Assembly: GCF_003286415.2 (NCBI RefSeq)
Contig: NZ_CP043450.1
Location: 6,820,001 to 6,884,000 of the forward strand
Direction: 5' to 3'
DNA from: Mucilaginibacter rubeus
Lineage (GTDB): Bacteria; Bacteroidota; Bacteroidia; Sphingobacteriales; Sphingobacteriaceae
DNA: 64,000 bases
Part shown: positions 54,454 through 62,676 of the stretch, piece after piece
Position numbering within the stretch: the stretch's first letter is position 1
How the letters are laid out: each line of letters opens with the position of its first letter
Position numbers and translations under genes: made by a program
The notes under the pieces: generated by a model
What the model saw: only the letters and a program-made list of their open reading frames with translations
Told to the model about the DNA's origin: nothing
Databases searched by the model: none

Positions 54454-54945
54454 TTAAATACCTTGGCGTATCAGTAAACTTAAGTCCTGCTTGTAAACTT
54501 TACCCACTGGTTTAAAACCAAACTTACCCAATATATGTATCATTGCGGGTTTTCGGGTACTGGCAAATATGGCCTTATCATTTAGGTGCGGAAACATGGC
54601 AGTAAGCAACTGTTGGCAAAGCTTTAAGCCTTCGTAGTCAGAGTGCGTAACCACGTAGCCTAATTCAGCATTGTAATCATCTTTCATTTCAGGCACACCG
54701 GCATCTTTAAACACGCTATCCCGGTAAGAACTTAACGGAGTTTTGAGACAACATACACTTATGACCAGGTCTCCTTTAAGAATGACCGCTAAAAGTGCGG
54801 CCCGGTGCAGGCCGACTTTGATCAATTCGGGCTTAATCTGTCCGCCTTCCTGTATCAATTCCTGTACCTGCTTGATGATTTGGTTGGAAAATTCGGCAGG
54901 CTTATCGATAAGAAGATGTTCTTTTGCTGGTACCGTTTTTTCCAT
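54454..54945 (-). CDS. GNAT-like acetyltransferase
   Basis: A 163-aa protein starting MEKTVPAKEHLL. The order AELGYVVTHSDYEGLKLCQQLLTAMF, then ASTRKPAMIHILGKFGFKPVG, fits the acetyl-CoA binding and C-terminal parts of GNAT proteins. The first half (LHRAALLAVILKGDLV) contributes the beta-sheet. The acetylated substrate is unknown. It stands alone 187 bases beyond the helicase start and may be unrelated. Confidence 0.65.
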   Translation of the reverse strand: MEKTVPAKEHLLIDKPAEFSNQIIKQVQELIQEGGQIKPELIKVGLHRAALLAVILKGDLVISVCCLKTPLSSYRDSVFKDAGVPEMKDDYNAELGYVVTHSDYEGLKLCQQLLTAMFPHLNDKAIFASTRKPAMIHILGKFGFKPVGKVYKQDLSLLIRQGI

Positions 54946-55167
54946 GAGTGGCAGATGATATAAGTAATATTAAAGATGCAATAAATAATTGAATATGCCC
55001 ATGATCAGAACCCGTATCGCCGGTTAACTTTAAACTATATAACCATGATAAGTATGTTTGTATATTAGCGTGTCATTGCTTTTGCATGTAATTATAGTTA
55101 TAATTGTTTAATCTCTATTCGATATATATTCGGTTGATAATCAGAGTTGTTTTAAAAAAAGACAGTG

Positions 55168-55299
55168 ATGAAGAAATGGGGCATTGGTCGCGAGAAATAC
55201 CTGACTGCAGCGGGAATTAAAGAGAGATTTTCAGACCAGACAATCTTTGCGGTTCTACTTCTGATATTGTGGTTTTTGGTTTTTTTATGGAAAGGTTAA
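55168..55299 (+). CDS. small single-pass membrane protein (43 aa)
   Basis: The frame MKKWGIGREKYLTAAGIKER starts at 55168 and ends at 55299. A basic N-terminus is followed by one strongly hydrophobic helix (about residues 25-41). The rest of the about 400-base gap between 54946 and 55351 holds nothing else recognisable. It is short, so coding is plausible but not sure. Confidence 0.5.
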   Translation: MKKWGIGREKYLTAAGIKERFSDQTIFAVLLLILWFLVFLWKG

Positions 55300-55351
55300 A
55301 ATTCATAAGCACAATTGGCCAACAAAGTTCTTTATCACTGTTGTTTACTAT

Positions 55352-56014
55352 TTAGGCACTGCCATATTTTTTGTCGAGCCACTTCATAAAATCAAAACCC
55401 TTCCTGGGATTAAAAAACCCTTGAATACAATCCGGGTTCCGGATACAGATTTGTATATGGCTTTTCTCAAAAATGCCTGCACCGGTAAAGGCTGGCCCGC
55501 CCTCAGTAAATACGCCCCTGGTGGAATCAAACAGCTTGATCTCGCTGAATCCCTTAGCCGCAATTTCTGCCTGGTATTGTTTATATATCCCGGCATGCAT
55601 GTACTCTATAGTTGTACAATCCAGCACTCTTAAAATCTTATCTTTATGAATATCGTGGGCGAGATCTTTATTTTCAGGAAGTTCCTCTCCGAGCGCGTGA
55701 TATCGGCTGGCCATCAATCGGTAATGGAATTTTAACAGCTGAATATAGCGGCTATCTAAAAAATCACAACAATAATTTAAATGAAGAACAGCGCCAACAA
55801 CTGCAGGGACTTTGATCTCTCCGCGCTTCTTTTTGTCTTTGGCCCATTGTAAGGCCCTGTCGTAGTTGTTTTCCCAAAAGTACATGCCATGACCAAGCCA
55901 GTCATAAGGCTTTTCACTCAACTGAATCGTACTGGAACTATTGATGAGCTTGTTCTTGATCTCTTCTTCGCAGCCGTGAAAACCAATGATCAGATTTGGC
56001 CGGGATTCATACAT
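55352..56014 (-). CDS. DUF3990/ADP-ribosyltransferase-like toxin candidate
   Basis: A 220-aa protein. The N-terminal region LIIGFHGCEEEIKNKLI followed by YDWLGHGMYFWENNYDRALQWA has the layout of an ADP-ribosyltransferase-like fold: a His near strand 1 and a Gly-x-Gly-x-Tyr/Phe segment. This resembles DUF3990-type proteins suspected as toxins. It overlaps by 1 base a 56-aa gene placed upstream, the order of many antitoxin-toxin pairs. NAD use and toxicity are inferred. Confidence 0.75.
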   Translation of the reverse strand: MYESRPNLIIGFHGCEEEIKNKLINSSSTIQLSEKPYDWLGHGMYFWENNYDRALQWAKDKKKRGEIKVPAVVGAVLHLNYCCDFLDSRYIQLLKFHYRLMASRYHALGEELPENKDLAHDIHKDKILRVLDCTTIEYMHAGIYKQYQAEIAAKGFSEIKLFDSTRGVFTEGGPAFTGAGIFEKSHIQICIRNPDCIQGFFNPRKGFDFMKWLDKKYGSA

Positions 56015-56184
56015 CAGGCAGATTTAACCAGTTTAGTTAAGATAGCATACGGCGCGGTGAACTCTCCTTTGTCGTTCTTGATGCCTGCCGAAATAAAGGA
56101 TTGAAGCGCCTGTTCCTTTGTAGGAACGGTTTTAAGTTCTTCTTTAACCAGGTCGGTCAATTTTTTTAAATCCTTGTCGCTCAT
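56014..56184 (-). CDS. small partner of the ART-like toxin, antitoxin candidate
   Basis: A 56-aa protein from ATG 56184 (MSDKDLKKLTDL). It is almost all helical, amphipathic and charged (LVKEELKTVPTKEQALQSF), and has no DNA-binding motif, so it may bind the toxin directly. Stop and start share one base (TGATG at 56012-56016), which shows translational coupling with the ART-like gene. Confidence 0.65.
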   Translation of the reverse strand: MSDKDLKKLTDLVKEELKTVPTKEQALQSFISAGIKNDKGEFTAPYAILTKLVKSA

Positions 56185-56309
56185 GATCGTAATGATTAAT
56201 AACAAATATCGGCAAATTAATTTAATTACTCAAATCATTATTATACGTCTGATGCCAGGCCTGGTATAGTTACCGGCCAGTATATTACCGGCCAGATGCT
56301 CATCTTTAA

Positions 56310-57491
56310 CTAATTATAATTGGACAGGTTATAGTTGGCATTGAGCCAGTTGATCATGCCGATCAGGTGTCCTTTTAGTTTTTGTGCAGTAGCGAATTCT
56401 ACGTCGGTGGATTTTTTTTGCAAGCTATCCGGAGAAATATACAACGTGTTGGGTGTATAAAAGTGGCCGGCGAAAAATTTGAATAGCTCGCCAAGATTTT
56501 CCTTTGCCAGGAACCCTTTTTCAATTTGCATCCTGATGAACAGGCCAAACTGCGGAACCGGTAAATTGATCAGGAAGCGCGTATTTGTTTTTGCATTCTT
56601 AGTATCTCGTATAAATCTCCGCTGTAACTTAACCCTTTTTTTTGCGAAAGTATATTTACCGTTTACAAATTCACCCAGTTCCATAAATAGACTCCTGTTC
56701 TTAGAGGGCATGATCAATCCTTTTTCGGTCGTCAGGTTATAAAGCCTGTCCTTTTCTGCTAATAACATTTCTCGTTGTTCATGCAGGCCGGGAATGTCAT
56801 CCAGGCGCTCCCTGAGCCGGTGTAGATAATAGAGGTAAAACGCTTGTATGTTAAAATCGTGAATGATCAGCAGGTCGGCCAGTTTTTTGTTGTCTAACTC
56901 AGAATCGTTTAACAGCAGATCCATCAGGGAGGAAATGTACCTCGTGTCATCCCAGGTGATGTCCTTTTTATTGATAAGCGCTGAGATGCCGGGTATTACA
57001 ATATCCAATAGTGCTTTATCAATAACGAACTCATTAAAATGACCGCATAATTTATAAAACTTTTTTTTCAAGCCGGGGATAACATGTCGCAAATTTGCCT
57101 GTGATATTTTTACGCCAGCTGCCGCTCCCGGAAAGGATTCACCGAGCGACAACAGGAGCTCTTCCAATAGATTAAAGGAATAATAGTAATGTTCCCTGAT
57201 AATCTTCGCCTGGGGATGGTTTTTTAGAAAAACGGAATTTTTTAAAATGTAGGAATTCAGCGTATTGCTTAAAATAACAATGCCGGTAATTAAACGCTCA
57301 ATGTGCTTTGCATCATGCTCCTGTAGATTCAAAGGCCATTCTGAAACTTTAAGAAGTATAGCGGTAACTTCTTTTTTCAGGAAATTTTTCCATTTATTGA
57401 ATTCTAAAGTAGTGATATGTTTGCCCGTAAAATTTTTAGGGTCTATTGACTCTTGTACAAATAGCCGCAGTTGGATAGATATAAAGTTCAT
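56310..57491 (-). CDS. RteC-like protein (tentative)
   Basis: A 393-aa helical protein. The C-terminal third, with NLPVPQFGLFIRMQIEKGF, then NTLYISPDSLQKKS and then LKGHLIGMINWLNANY, resembles the C-terminal region of RteC, the regulator of excision genes on CTnDOT-type elements. The N-terminal half has YYYSFNLLEELLLSLGE in a position where RteC has an aromatic cluster. Identity is low-confidence by eye. If right, it ties this block to a conjugative element. Confidence 0.5.
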   Translation of the reverse strand: MNFISIQLRLFVQESIDPKNFTGKHITTLEFNKWKNFLKKEVTAILLKVSEWPLNLQEHDAKHIERLITGIVILSNTLNSYILKNSVFLKNHPQAKIIREHYYYSFNLLEELLLSLGESFPGAAAGVKISQANLRHVIPGLKKKFYKLCGHFNEFVIDKALLDIVIPGISALINKKDITWDDTRYISSLMDLLLNDSELDNKKLADLLIIHDFNIQAFYLYYLHRLRERLDDIPGLHEQREMLLAEKDRLYNLTTEKGLIMPSKNRSLFMELGEFVNGKYTFAKKRVKLQRRFIRDTKNAKTNTRFLINLPVPQFGLFIRMQIEKGFLAKENLGELFKFFAGHFYTPNTLYISPDSLQKKSTDVEFATAQKLKGHLIGMINWLNANYNLSNYN

Positions 57492-57727
57492 AAATGATGC
57501 TAAAAATTTGTTTTTGAAACAATAAAATTTACTTCCAAAACTAAGCGGCCACCGAAGTGGTATAAATACTTATATCAGGGGTTTACGGTAACTAAATAGG
57601 GGTAGGTTTGATGACATACGGACAAATTCACCCAACCGGCAACGATTATTCTTCCAATTATGGTTTATCATTTAATATTTCTTTAAAAAATCCTATTTTT
57701 ACTTATAAGGACTTCAAAGTAACCTAT

Positions 57728-58090
57728 ATGATAAGATGTATCGGGATAGATGATGAGTTTTCGTGCAATGAAATATTGACAGAGTATTGCAGCCGGATAC
57801 CGTTCGTTGATCTTGTGGCTACTTTTACCGATCCGTTATTGGCATTGCCCTTAATTCAGGATGGCAAGCTGGATCTTATATTTCTTGATTTCTATATGAG
57901 CCCGATGAATGCGCCGGCTTTCCTCCCTCATGTTCCGTCTTCTGTTAAAGTTGTGATTACAACTTCCGAACGGCTGAGCCGCATAAAAGATTATCAATTG
58001 AATGTTGCGGAAATGATCAACAAACCCTACTCTTTTGAAAAGTTCCTGGCCCTTATGACAACATTCTATAAAAAACAAAAGAAACGCTGA
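57728..58090 (+). CDS. receiver-domain-only response regulator
   Basis: A 120-aa protein from ATG 57728 (MIRCIGIDDEF). DDE (about 8-10) and the Asp in DLIFLDFYMSP are the phosphorylation site set, TTSE provides the switch Thr/Ser and NKPYSF the Lys. There is no effector domain. The frame also opens at 57608 but that leader has no receiver match. A hairpin terminator follows at 58199. Confidence 0.82.
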   Translation: MIRCIGIDDEFSCNEILTEYCSRIPFVDLVATFTDPLLALPLIQDGKLDLIFLDFYMSPMNAPAFLPHVPSSVKVVITTSERLSRIKDYQLNVAEMINKPYSFEKFLALMTTFYKKQKKR

Positions 58091-58198
58091 AAATATCCCT
58101 TTTTACACTGACTTTAAAGTAAGTGTTGACAATCCGGAAAATACAGGTATATTTAAAAATCTTAGCACATTCCGTGCTATTGTGATAAGGTTTAGGTA

Positions 58199-58229
58199 AG
58201 AAAAGCCTGGCGCGATGCCTGGCTTTTCT
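58199..58229 (+). terminator. hairpin terminator after the receiver gene
   Basis: AGAAAAGCCTGGC (58199-58211) pairs with GCCTGGCTTTTCT (58217-58229) with one mismatch and a 5-base loop, followed by CTCTTTTAAG. It lies about 110 bases beyond the stop at 58090. Confidence 0.75.
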
Positions 58230-58280
58230 CTTTTAAGACCGTTTTTGCATTTGAGAAAGCATCTTGGATTGTAACAATTT

Positions 58281-58300
58281 TGTTGTGTTATTCCACAACT
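58281..58300. promoter_or_regulatory. palindromic operator, copy 1
   Basis: TGTTGTG-TTATTC-CACAACT is a near-perfect inverted repeat with 7-base arms and 6-base spacer. The same core, TGTTGTG-ATATGC-CACAACA, occurs at 58696-58715 before the XRE gene. The two copies flank the gene at 58374-58631. Confidence 0.62.
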
Positions 58301-58373
58301 ACCATATTCCGGCCACCATAAACATCCGAAAACAACATAATTTGTGTTCAAAGGCATCTCTTCCGAATTGAGA

Positions 58374-58631
58374 CTATTGGGATAGAGGATTGTTATTGAG
58401 TTTTTCGAGTTTCATCCGGCCCTGGTGCCACAGGTAAACCGCATCGATCAGCACGGCAAGCTTATCTCTGAACATTTCAAAATTCGGGCTATCCAAATTT
58501 TTGATATTGCTTCCCTTGTCAAAATAAGCGAACATCAGCCATCTGAAAAGTTCCTCGTCAACCTCGTTGAACGGCTCTTCTCCAAACAGATCTTCTATTT
58601 TTCTTTCCAAAAGCGATAATTCATTGCTCAT
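58374..58631 (-). CDS. small acidic hypothetical protein
   Basis: An 85-aa helical acidic protein from ATG 58631 (MSNELSLLERKIEDLFG). It is divergent from the XRE gene at 58763 with palindromes between and another behind. No family was recognised. It may be the partner regulated with the XRE gene, but a toxin role is not indicated by sequence. Confidence 0.65.
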   Translation of the reverse strand: MSNELSLLERKIEDLFGEEPFNEVDEELFRWLMFAYFDKGSNIKNLDSPNFEMFRDKLAVLIDAVYLWHQGRMKLEKLNNNPLSQ

Positions 58632-58682
58632 TGTCAACAGTGTTTTTGATAAAGTCACGATAGGTGACAACATGACTATTAT

Positions 58683-58715
58683 CAAAGTTAAACTTTGTTG
58701 TGATATGCCACAACA
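58683..58715. promoter_or_regulatory. two overlapping palindromes, operator copy 2
   Basis: CAAAGTT-A-AACTTTG (58683-58697) overlaps TGTTGTG-ATATGC-CACAACA (58696-58715) between the divergent genes at 58631 and 58763. A small XRE regulator acting on its own promoter is the usual explanation; binding is inferred. Confidence 0.7.
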
Positions 58716-58762
58716 GCATTAACATTATATTATTCCAATTTCCCTAATCATTTACAAGGATA

Positions 58763-59005
58763 ATGGTTAGCGATTTAGATAAGGGAATATTAATACAATT
58801 TGGAAAGCGTCTTAAGTTTTTAAGGCAGGCTAAAAACCTGACCCTCCGCAAAATGTCGCTGCTATGTAACGTAGAATATGCAGATATTCAGCGGTATGAA
58901 AGCGGAAAACAAAACATTACCCTCCTTTCTCTCGCCGAGCTGGCGAAAGCCCTCGAAGTTGAGCCCAAAGAATTGTTAGAGTTTAATCCGGAAGCTAGTC
59001 AATAG
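58763..59005 (+). CDS. XRE-family HTH regulator
   Basis: An 80-aa protein consisting of one XRE domain: IQFGKRLKFLRQAKNLTLRK, then MSLLCNVEYADIQRYESGKQ, then ITLLSLAELAKALEVEPKEL. It has no effector domain, so it works as a small repressor. The palindromes at 58683-58715 lie directly upstream and a further copy at 58281-58300. Confidence 0.9.
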   Translation: MVSDLDKGILIQFGKRLKFLRQAKNLTLRKMSLLCNVEYADIQRYESGKQNITLLSLAELAKALEVEPKELLEFNPEASQ

Positions 59006-59182
59006 CGGTTTTCAACTCTTTTTTGCAATCCATAAATTATATTTTCGGGATAGACTGGTATAAATTCGGGAGATAAGTACATTTCCCCGTGGTAGCTATG
59101 TCGCTTATAAAATTAATTTTGTAAATGCCTGCTGAAGTGTTTGCCTGGCTTAAACCATATTTAACGCGGATACAATCAGGAA

Positions 59183-59449
59183 ATGAAAAGAATCGATTTA
59201 TTTGATAACCATCCAGTGTATAGCGTTTTGGGTTATCAGGTAATCGTAGGACTTATTCAACTGTTAACAGATGAAGGCTTGCTGGACGCTGAAGAGCGAA
59301 ATGGCTGGTATATTAATTTCAGGGATTTTAGAGATAGCGCAGTGATGTTATATAGAGAAATGAACGATGATCAAAAAAAAGAGTTAATTAACTATCTACG
59401 GTATAAAGCCTATTTGGATAGTACCTGTAATAGTAATGAACTTTGTTAG
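59183..59449 (+). CDS. small hypothetical protein
   Basis: An 88-aa acidic helical protein (MKRIDLFDNHPVYSVLGYQV) with no signal. It follows the XRE gene by 177 bases and overlaps the leader of the next frame. No family was recognised. Confidence 0.62.
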   Translation: MKRIDLFDNHPVYSVLGYQVIVGLIQLLTDEGLLDAEERNGWYINFRDFRDSAVMLYREMNDDQKKELINYLRYKAYLDSTCNSNELC

Positions 59450-59514
59450 ATAAACCCCTAATCATTTGTTTGATTGTTATGATCATTAAGAAAATAAATA
59501 CTAATCTTCTGCTC

Positions 59515-60084
59515 ATGAGTAAGTGTAATCTTGTTTTCATAATTCTAATTATTCTATCCGTAAAATCAACTTTTAGTTTTGCGCAGTTACCCGTACAGGT
59601 CAGATCAGGGTTGATTGATATAAATGATGGTACGATTGGTAAGCCGAATGCCAATAAGTATTCCGCATTGACGGATAGCCTGGACAAAAACTTAAAAACT
59701 CATCCAAATGATACCTCCAGTTTGTTTTTCCGGGCAGTTCTTTATTTGAGTTTCAATAAGGTGATGGTAAATCCGGACCTGGGAAATAAAATCGCATTCA
59801 ATAATTTGATTATAGCTAAAAACATGGCTGAAAAAGCGATTACATTAAAAATGCAGAACTTTTATTTAAAGGTACTGAGGGCCGAGATTTATAGAGAACT
59901 TAGTTTTAGATTAGGTGGCGATGAGTCGTGGAAGTTTAACAGTAAACAAATTGCAGACAGGAGAAAACAGTTTAACCAGTATAAAGAACTGGCCAATAAA
60001 TATTATGATGAACTGGCCGTTCTTGATAATGGAAATGCTTATGATTATCAGAAATTAAAGGTGACCAATAAGTATCCATTATAA
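59515..60084 (+). CDS. exported protein, TPR-like helices
   Basis: A 189-aa protein from ATG 59515 (MSKCNLVFIILIILSVK), whose signal ends around FSFAQ; earlier ATGs at 59479 and 59443 are less likely. The mature part is helical with TPR-like spacing (LDKNLKTHPNDTSSLFFRAVLYL; IIAKNMAEKAITL). Function unknown. Confidence 0.68.
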   Translation: MSKCNLVFIILIILSVKSTFSFAQLPVQVRSGLIDINDGTIGKPNANKYSALTDSLDKNLKTHPNDTSSLFFRAVLYLSFNKVMVNPDLGNKIAFNNLIIAKNMAEKAITLKMQNFYLKVLRAEIYRELSFRLGGDESWKFNSKQIADRRKQFNQYKELANKYYDELAVLDNGNAYDYQKLKVTNKYPL

Positions 60085-60099
60085 AAGTATATAAGGATT

Positions 60100-60669
60100 T
60101 TATTTTTTCTTTGTATTTCCTTTTCTGATCAGCTTTTTGCTAGTTTTTAAGTACAGATTGTTTCTGCCTTTTTTCTCCGAAACAAATAGCATATTTTCAT
60201 CCACCAAACTTAAGAGAACCCCAGAAATCCTGGTTCTTATAAACGGGCTAATGTCTGTGATAACCTCCAATTCCAGTAACTTGAGTGCCACATCCCCTAC
60301 TGATTGCTTCTGAGCAAAAAAATCGAAATCAGTATATAATTTTTTAATATTATAGGTTATAAAAACTCTGGATTGTTTCTTAGATGAAAGCTTGTATCTT
60401 GGACCATATGGGATGTTTATATCAAAAAATTCTGACAATGGATATAGCAAAGTTTGAGCATAGGCAATATAATAATTTATATCGACTGTTACCCCGTTTT
60501 CAATATCAACAATCGTTGAAGTAGAAAAACCTGTTAAATCTCCTGCGTCACTTAATGAATATTCAGATGTTATTCTTCGTTGCTTAAGTTTTTCTCCTAA
60601 TATTTCGGTGGCGTTAGGAACCTTATATTTTTTCTTTCCTTTTTCTAAACGGAGGCTATCTTCTATCAT
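60100..60669 (-). CDS. XRE/HipB-like regulator with C-terminal extension
   Basis: A 189-aa protein. Residues about 15-80 form an XRE HTH (EILGEKLKQRRITSEYSLSD, AGDLTGFSTSTIVDIENGVT). The C-terminal half (FITYNIKKLYTDFDFFAQ; LLSLVDENMLFVSEKKGRNN) resembles a winged DNA-binding add-on seen in Bacteroidota regulators. It is followed upstream by short palindromes at 60689-60717, so autoregulation is likely. Confidence 0.75.
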   Translation of the reverse strand: MIEDSLRLEKGKKKYKVPNATEILGEKLKQRRITSEYSLSDAGDLTGFSTSTIVDIENGVTVDINYYIAYAQTLLYPLSEFFDINIPYGPRYKLSSKKQSRVFITYNIKKLYTDFDFFAQKQSVGDVALKLLELEVITDISPFIRTRISGVLLSLVDENMLFVSEKKGRNNLYLKTSKKLIRKGNTKKK

Positions 60670-60688
60670 TAATCAAATGAAGAGATAT

Positions 60689-60717
60689 AGTATATACTTT
60701 TTTTAAGTTAATTAACT
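60689..60717. promoter_or_regulatory. short palindromes upstream of the XRE gene at 60669
   Basis: AGTATATACT (60689-60698) and AGTTAATTAACT (60706-60717) are exact palindromes 20-48 bases before the ATG. They may be operator sites for the adjacent regulator, though AT-rich DNA gives such patterns by chance more often. Confidence 0.4.
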
Positions 60718-60904
60718 GTTGATTTGTATATATTAATCTAAATTGTTATATTTGATGTAAATTAAATGATGTGATTGCCTATAGATGTAAATTCAAATAG
60801 TTTATAACAACAATCTTAGGATTGAGTAAATACTACCGAAAGAACTTGTGGGGAAAAGTAGGACATTCAGAACACAAGAGTAGGTATGAACTCATTTCCT
60901 ATGC

Positions 60905-60912
60905 TATCTTTG
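60905..60912 (+). promoter_or_regulatory. -7 element (TATCTTTG) of the structured RNA candidate
   Basis: TATCTTTG with a following C matches the Bacteroidota -7 consensus and ends 6 bases before the first stem of the RNA (60918). A clear -33 TTG is not seen. Confidence 0.5.
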
Positions 60913-60917
60913 CATGG

Positions 60918-61023
60918 CATAAGGATTTGGGTCGCCTGCTTATTCTGTGTTCGGCCGTCTTCGGACGGTGGCCGTCCTACGCCTTCTCGGCAGAATAAGC
61001 ACTAAAGGCGGCCCTGCCTTATG
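60918..61023 (+). ncRNA. candidate structured non-coding RNA
   Basis: A nested fold is visible: CATAAGG (60918-60924) with CCTTATG (61017-61023); GGGTCGCC (60929-60936) with GGCGGCCC (61007-61014) using one G-U pair; an 11-bp perfect stem TGCTTATTCTG (60937-60947) with CAGAATAAGCA (60991-61001); and an inner CCGTC-TTCG-GACGG hairpin (60955-60968) with a classic UUCG tetraloop. It follows a -7 element and precedes a terminator-like hairpin. No reading frame of note is present. Function unknown; a small MITE with a hairpin cannot be excluded. Confidence 0.65.
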
Positions 61024-61076
61024 TTCATTTCTTTTGGTGTCATAAAAAGATATTAAAAGAAAATGAAGGTCATTCA

Positions 61077-61135
61077 AAAACAGATAAATTCATTGTTATT
61101 CTTCGATTACTATTCAAGTAATCGCTATCTGTTTT
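61077..61135 (+). terminator. nested hairpin after the structured RNA
   Basis: AAAACAGATA (61077-61086) pairs with TATCTGTTTT (61126-61135), enclosing CGATTAC (61104-61110) with GTAATCG (61118-61124). TTTTCTTTA follows. It may end the RNA transcribed from the promoter near 60905. Confidence 0.6.
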
Positions 61136-61225
61136 CTTTATTTATTACTCGAAAAATCACTTCCTTTTCACTCCAGAACCCGATCAAAAACATAATTTGT
61201 AGTCCCGAATAAATAGCGGGTAAAG

Positions 61226-61267
61226 GGCAGCCGATCAGTTAATAGTTAATCTCTGCATAAGGCTGCC
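61226..61267 (+). other. hairpin in the leader before the thioredoxin-like gene
   Basis: GGCAGCC (61226-61232) pairs with GGCTGCC (61261-61267) over a 28-base loop, followed by a T-rich stretch. The rest of 61141-61328 shows nothing else recognisable. Confidence 0.4.
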
Positions 61268-61328
61268 GTTTCTTCTTTTCGTATTCATTTACGGCAATTA
61301 TTATCAACTAACTCATTAACTGAATTAC

Positions 61329-62636
61329 ATGAAAAAAACTATACTAATAATAGTACTGGCTGTGCTTTGCCTAGATTTTGGAGCGCGTGCGCAGGACAAA
61401 CCAAATATCACTGCTCTCAAAATCGGCGACCAAATTCCCGATATTACCATTAACAACCTCATTAATTATTCAGGAGCTGACGGCCAACCCGCTGCAAGCG
61501 TGAAATTATTCAACTTTAAAGGCAAGTTATTGATCCTTGACTTTTGGGCTACCTGGTGTGGTTCCTGTTTAGCGCATTTCCCCTTAACCGATAGCTTACA
61601 AAATGAATTTAAAGATGAACTGCAAATCCTTTTGGTCAATGCCCTAAACACAAAAGACACCAAAGGAAAAATCCTCACCACTCTGCGAAAGTTCGATAAA
61701 TCGGGCATTTCAAAATTCAGTTTACCTTCTGCTACCGGGGACACGTTATTAGAAAAAATGTTCCCGCATTTTTCTATTCCCCATTATGTATGGATAGATC
61801 AAAATGGCATCGTAAAGTCTATTACTTCCGCCGATGAATTGACACGTGATAATATTATACGCTTTTTTAAAAATAATCAGGCACCTGTCCATCATAAAAG
61901 TGATTTTGATCCCACACGACCTCTTTATACAGTAAAAGAGCTTCCTACAGAACACCTATTGCAATTCAGTATGCTGCTAAAGGGGAAGATTGACGGGATC
62001 GGCGGTGGCGGGATGCGGGTTATAAATGATACGGCTCGCGGTATTATCCTGCACAACCGTAGCCTATTATCCATTTATCAAAGTGTCGTCGCTGGTATAC
62101 TCCCAGGATTAAGCGAAAACCGGCTGTCGGTTGAAGTTAGAGATCCCTCCAAACTTTCTTTTAGGGCATCTAAAGAAAACAAAACCACCTGGGAAAGTGC
62201 AAACCTGTACAGCTATGAACTTATAGTTCCGCCAGATGAGATGGCTCATTTATATGACCGTATTCTGGAGGATATGAACAGGTACACCCCTTATAAAGCC
62301 CAATTTGAAAAACGGAAAATACACTGCTGGATACTGGAAAGATCGGGCCATACCGACCTAATGCATACAAAGGGAGGCCAATATATTGATGCGCTAACCG
62401 ACAAAGTTAATCCCAGGCTTAACAATGCCCCCCTGCTCAATTTATGTATATATCTGAATAAGATTAGTAATAACGCCGTAATCCTTGACGATACGGGATA
62501 TCTCCGAAACGTCGATCTGCAATTTAAGGATAGTGTAGTGGATATGGCTGCTATGAAAAAAAATCTCAGGCGATACGGTTTAAAACTTTATGCAGCATAT
62601 AGAAAAGTTGAAATGCTGAGCATTAAGGATAAATAA
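61329..62636 (+). CDS. exported TlpA-like thioredoxin fused to a DUF3738-like domain
   Basis: A 435-aa protein with signal peptide (MKKTILIIVLAVLCLDFGAR). The thioredoxin domain has the redox motif WCGSC (about 76-80, in FWATWCGSCLAHFP). After about residue 195 a second domain begins and ends with LDDTGYLRNVDLQF, then MKKNLRRYGLKLYAAYRKVEMLSIKD, the pattern of the C-terminal half of DUF3738, a soil-associated family. Such fusions occur beside SusC genes in Bacteroidota. It is 40 bases upstream of the SusC-like gene and likely cotranscribed. Confidence 0.88.
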   Translation: MKKTILIIVLAVLCLDFGARAQDKPNITALKIGDQIPDITINNLINYSGADGQPAASVKLFNFKGKLLILDFWATWCGSCLAHFPLTDSLQNEFKDELQILLVNALNTKDTKGKILTTLRKFDKSGISKFSLPSATGDTLLEKMFPHFSIPHYVWIDQNGIVKSITSADELTRDNIIRFFKNNQAPVHHKSDFDPTRPLYTVKELPTEHLLQFSMLLKGKIDGIGGGGMRVINDTARGIILHNRSLLSIYQSVVAGILPGLSENRLSVEVRDPSKLSFRASKENKTTWESANLYSYELIVPPDEMAHLYDRILEDMNRYTPYKAQFEKRKIHCWILERSGHTDLMHTKGGQYIDALTDKVNPRLNNAPLLNLCIYLNKISNNAVILDDTGYLRNVDLQFKDSVVDMAAMKKNLRRYGLKLYAAYRKVEMLSIKDK

Positions 62637-62676
62637 AGAGGAGGAAATCAAAACTCAAATTTTAACAAATTAACGT

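Noticed and set aside
58103..58357. 84-codon minus-strand frame
   Set aside because: Spans a terminator hairpin and a palindrome, Cys-rich odd composition, no homology.
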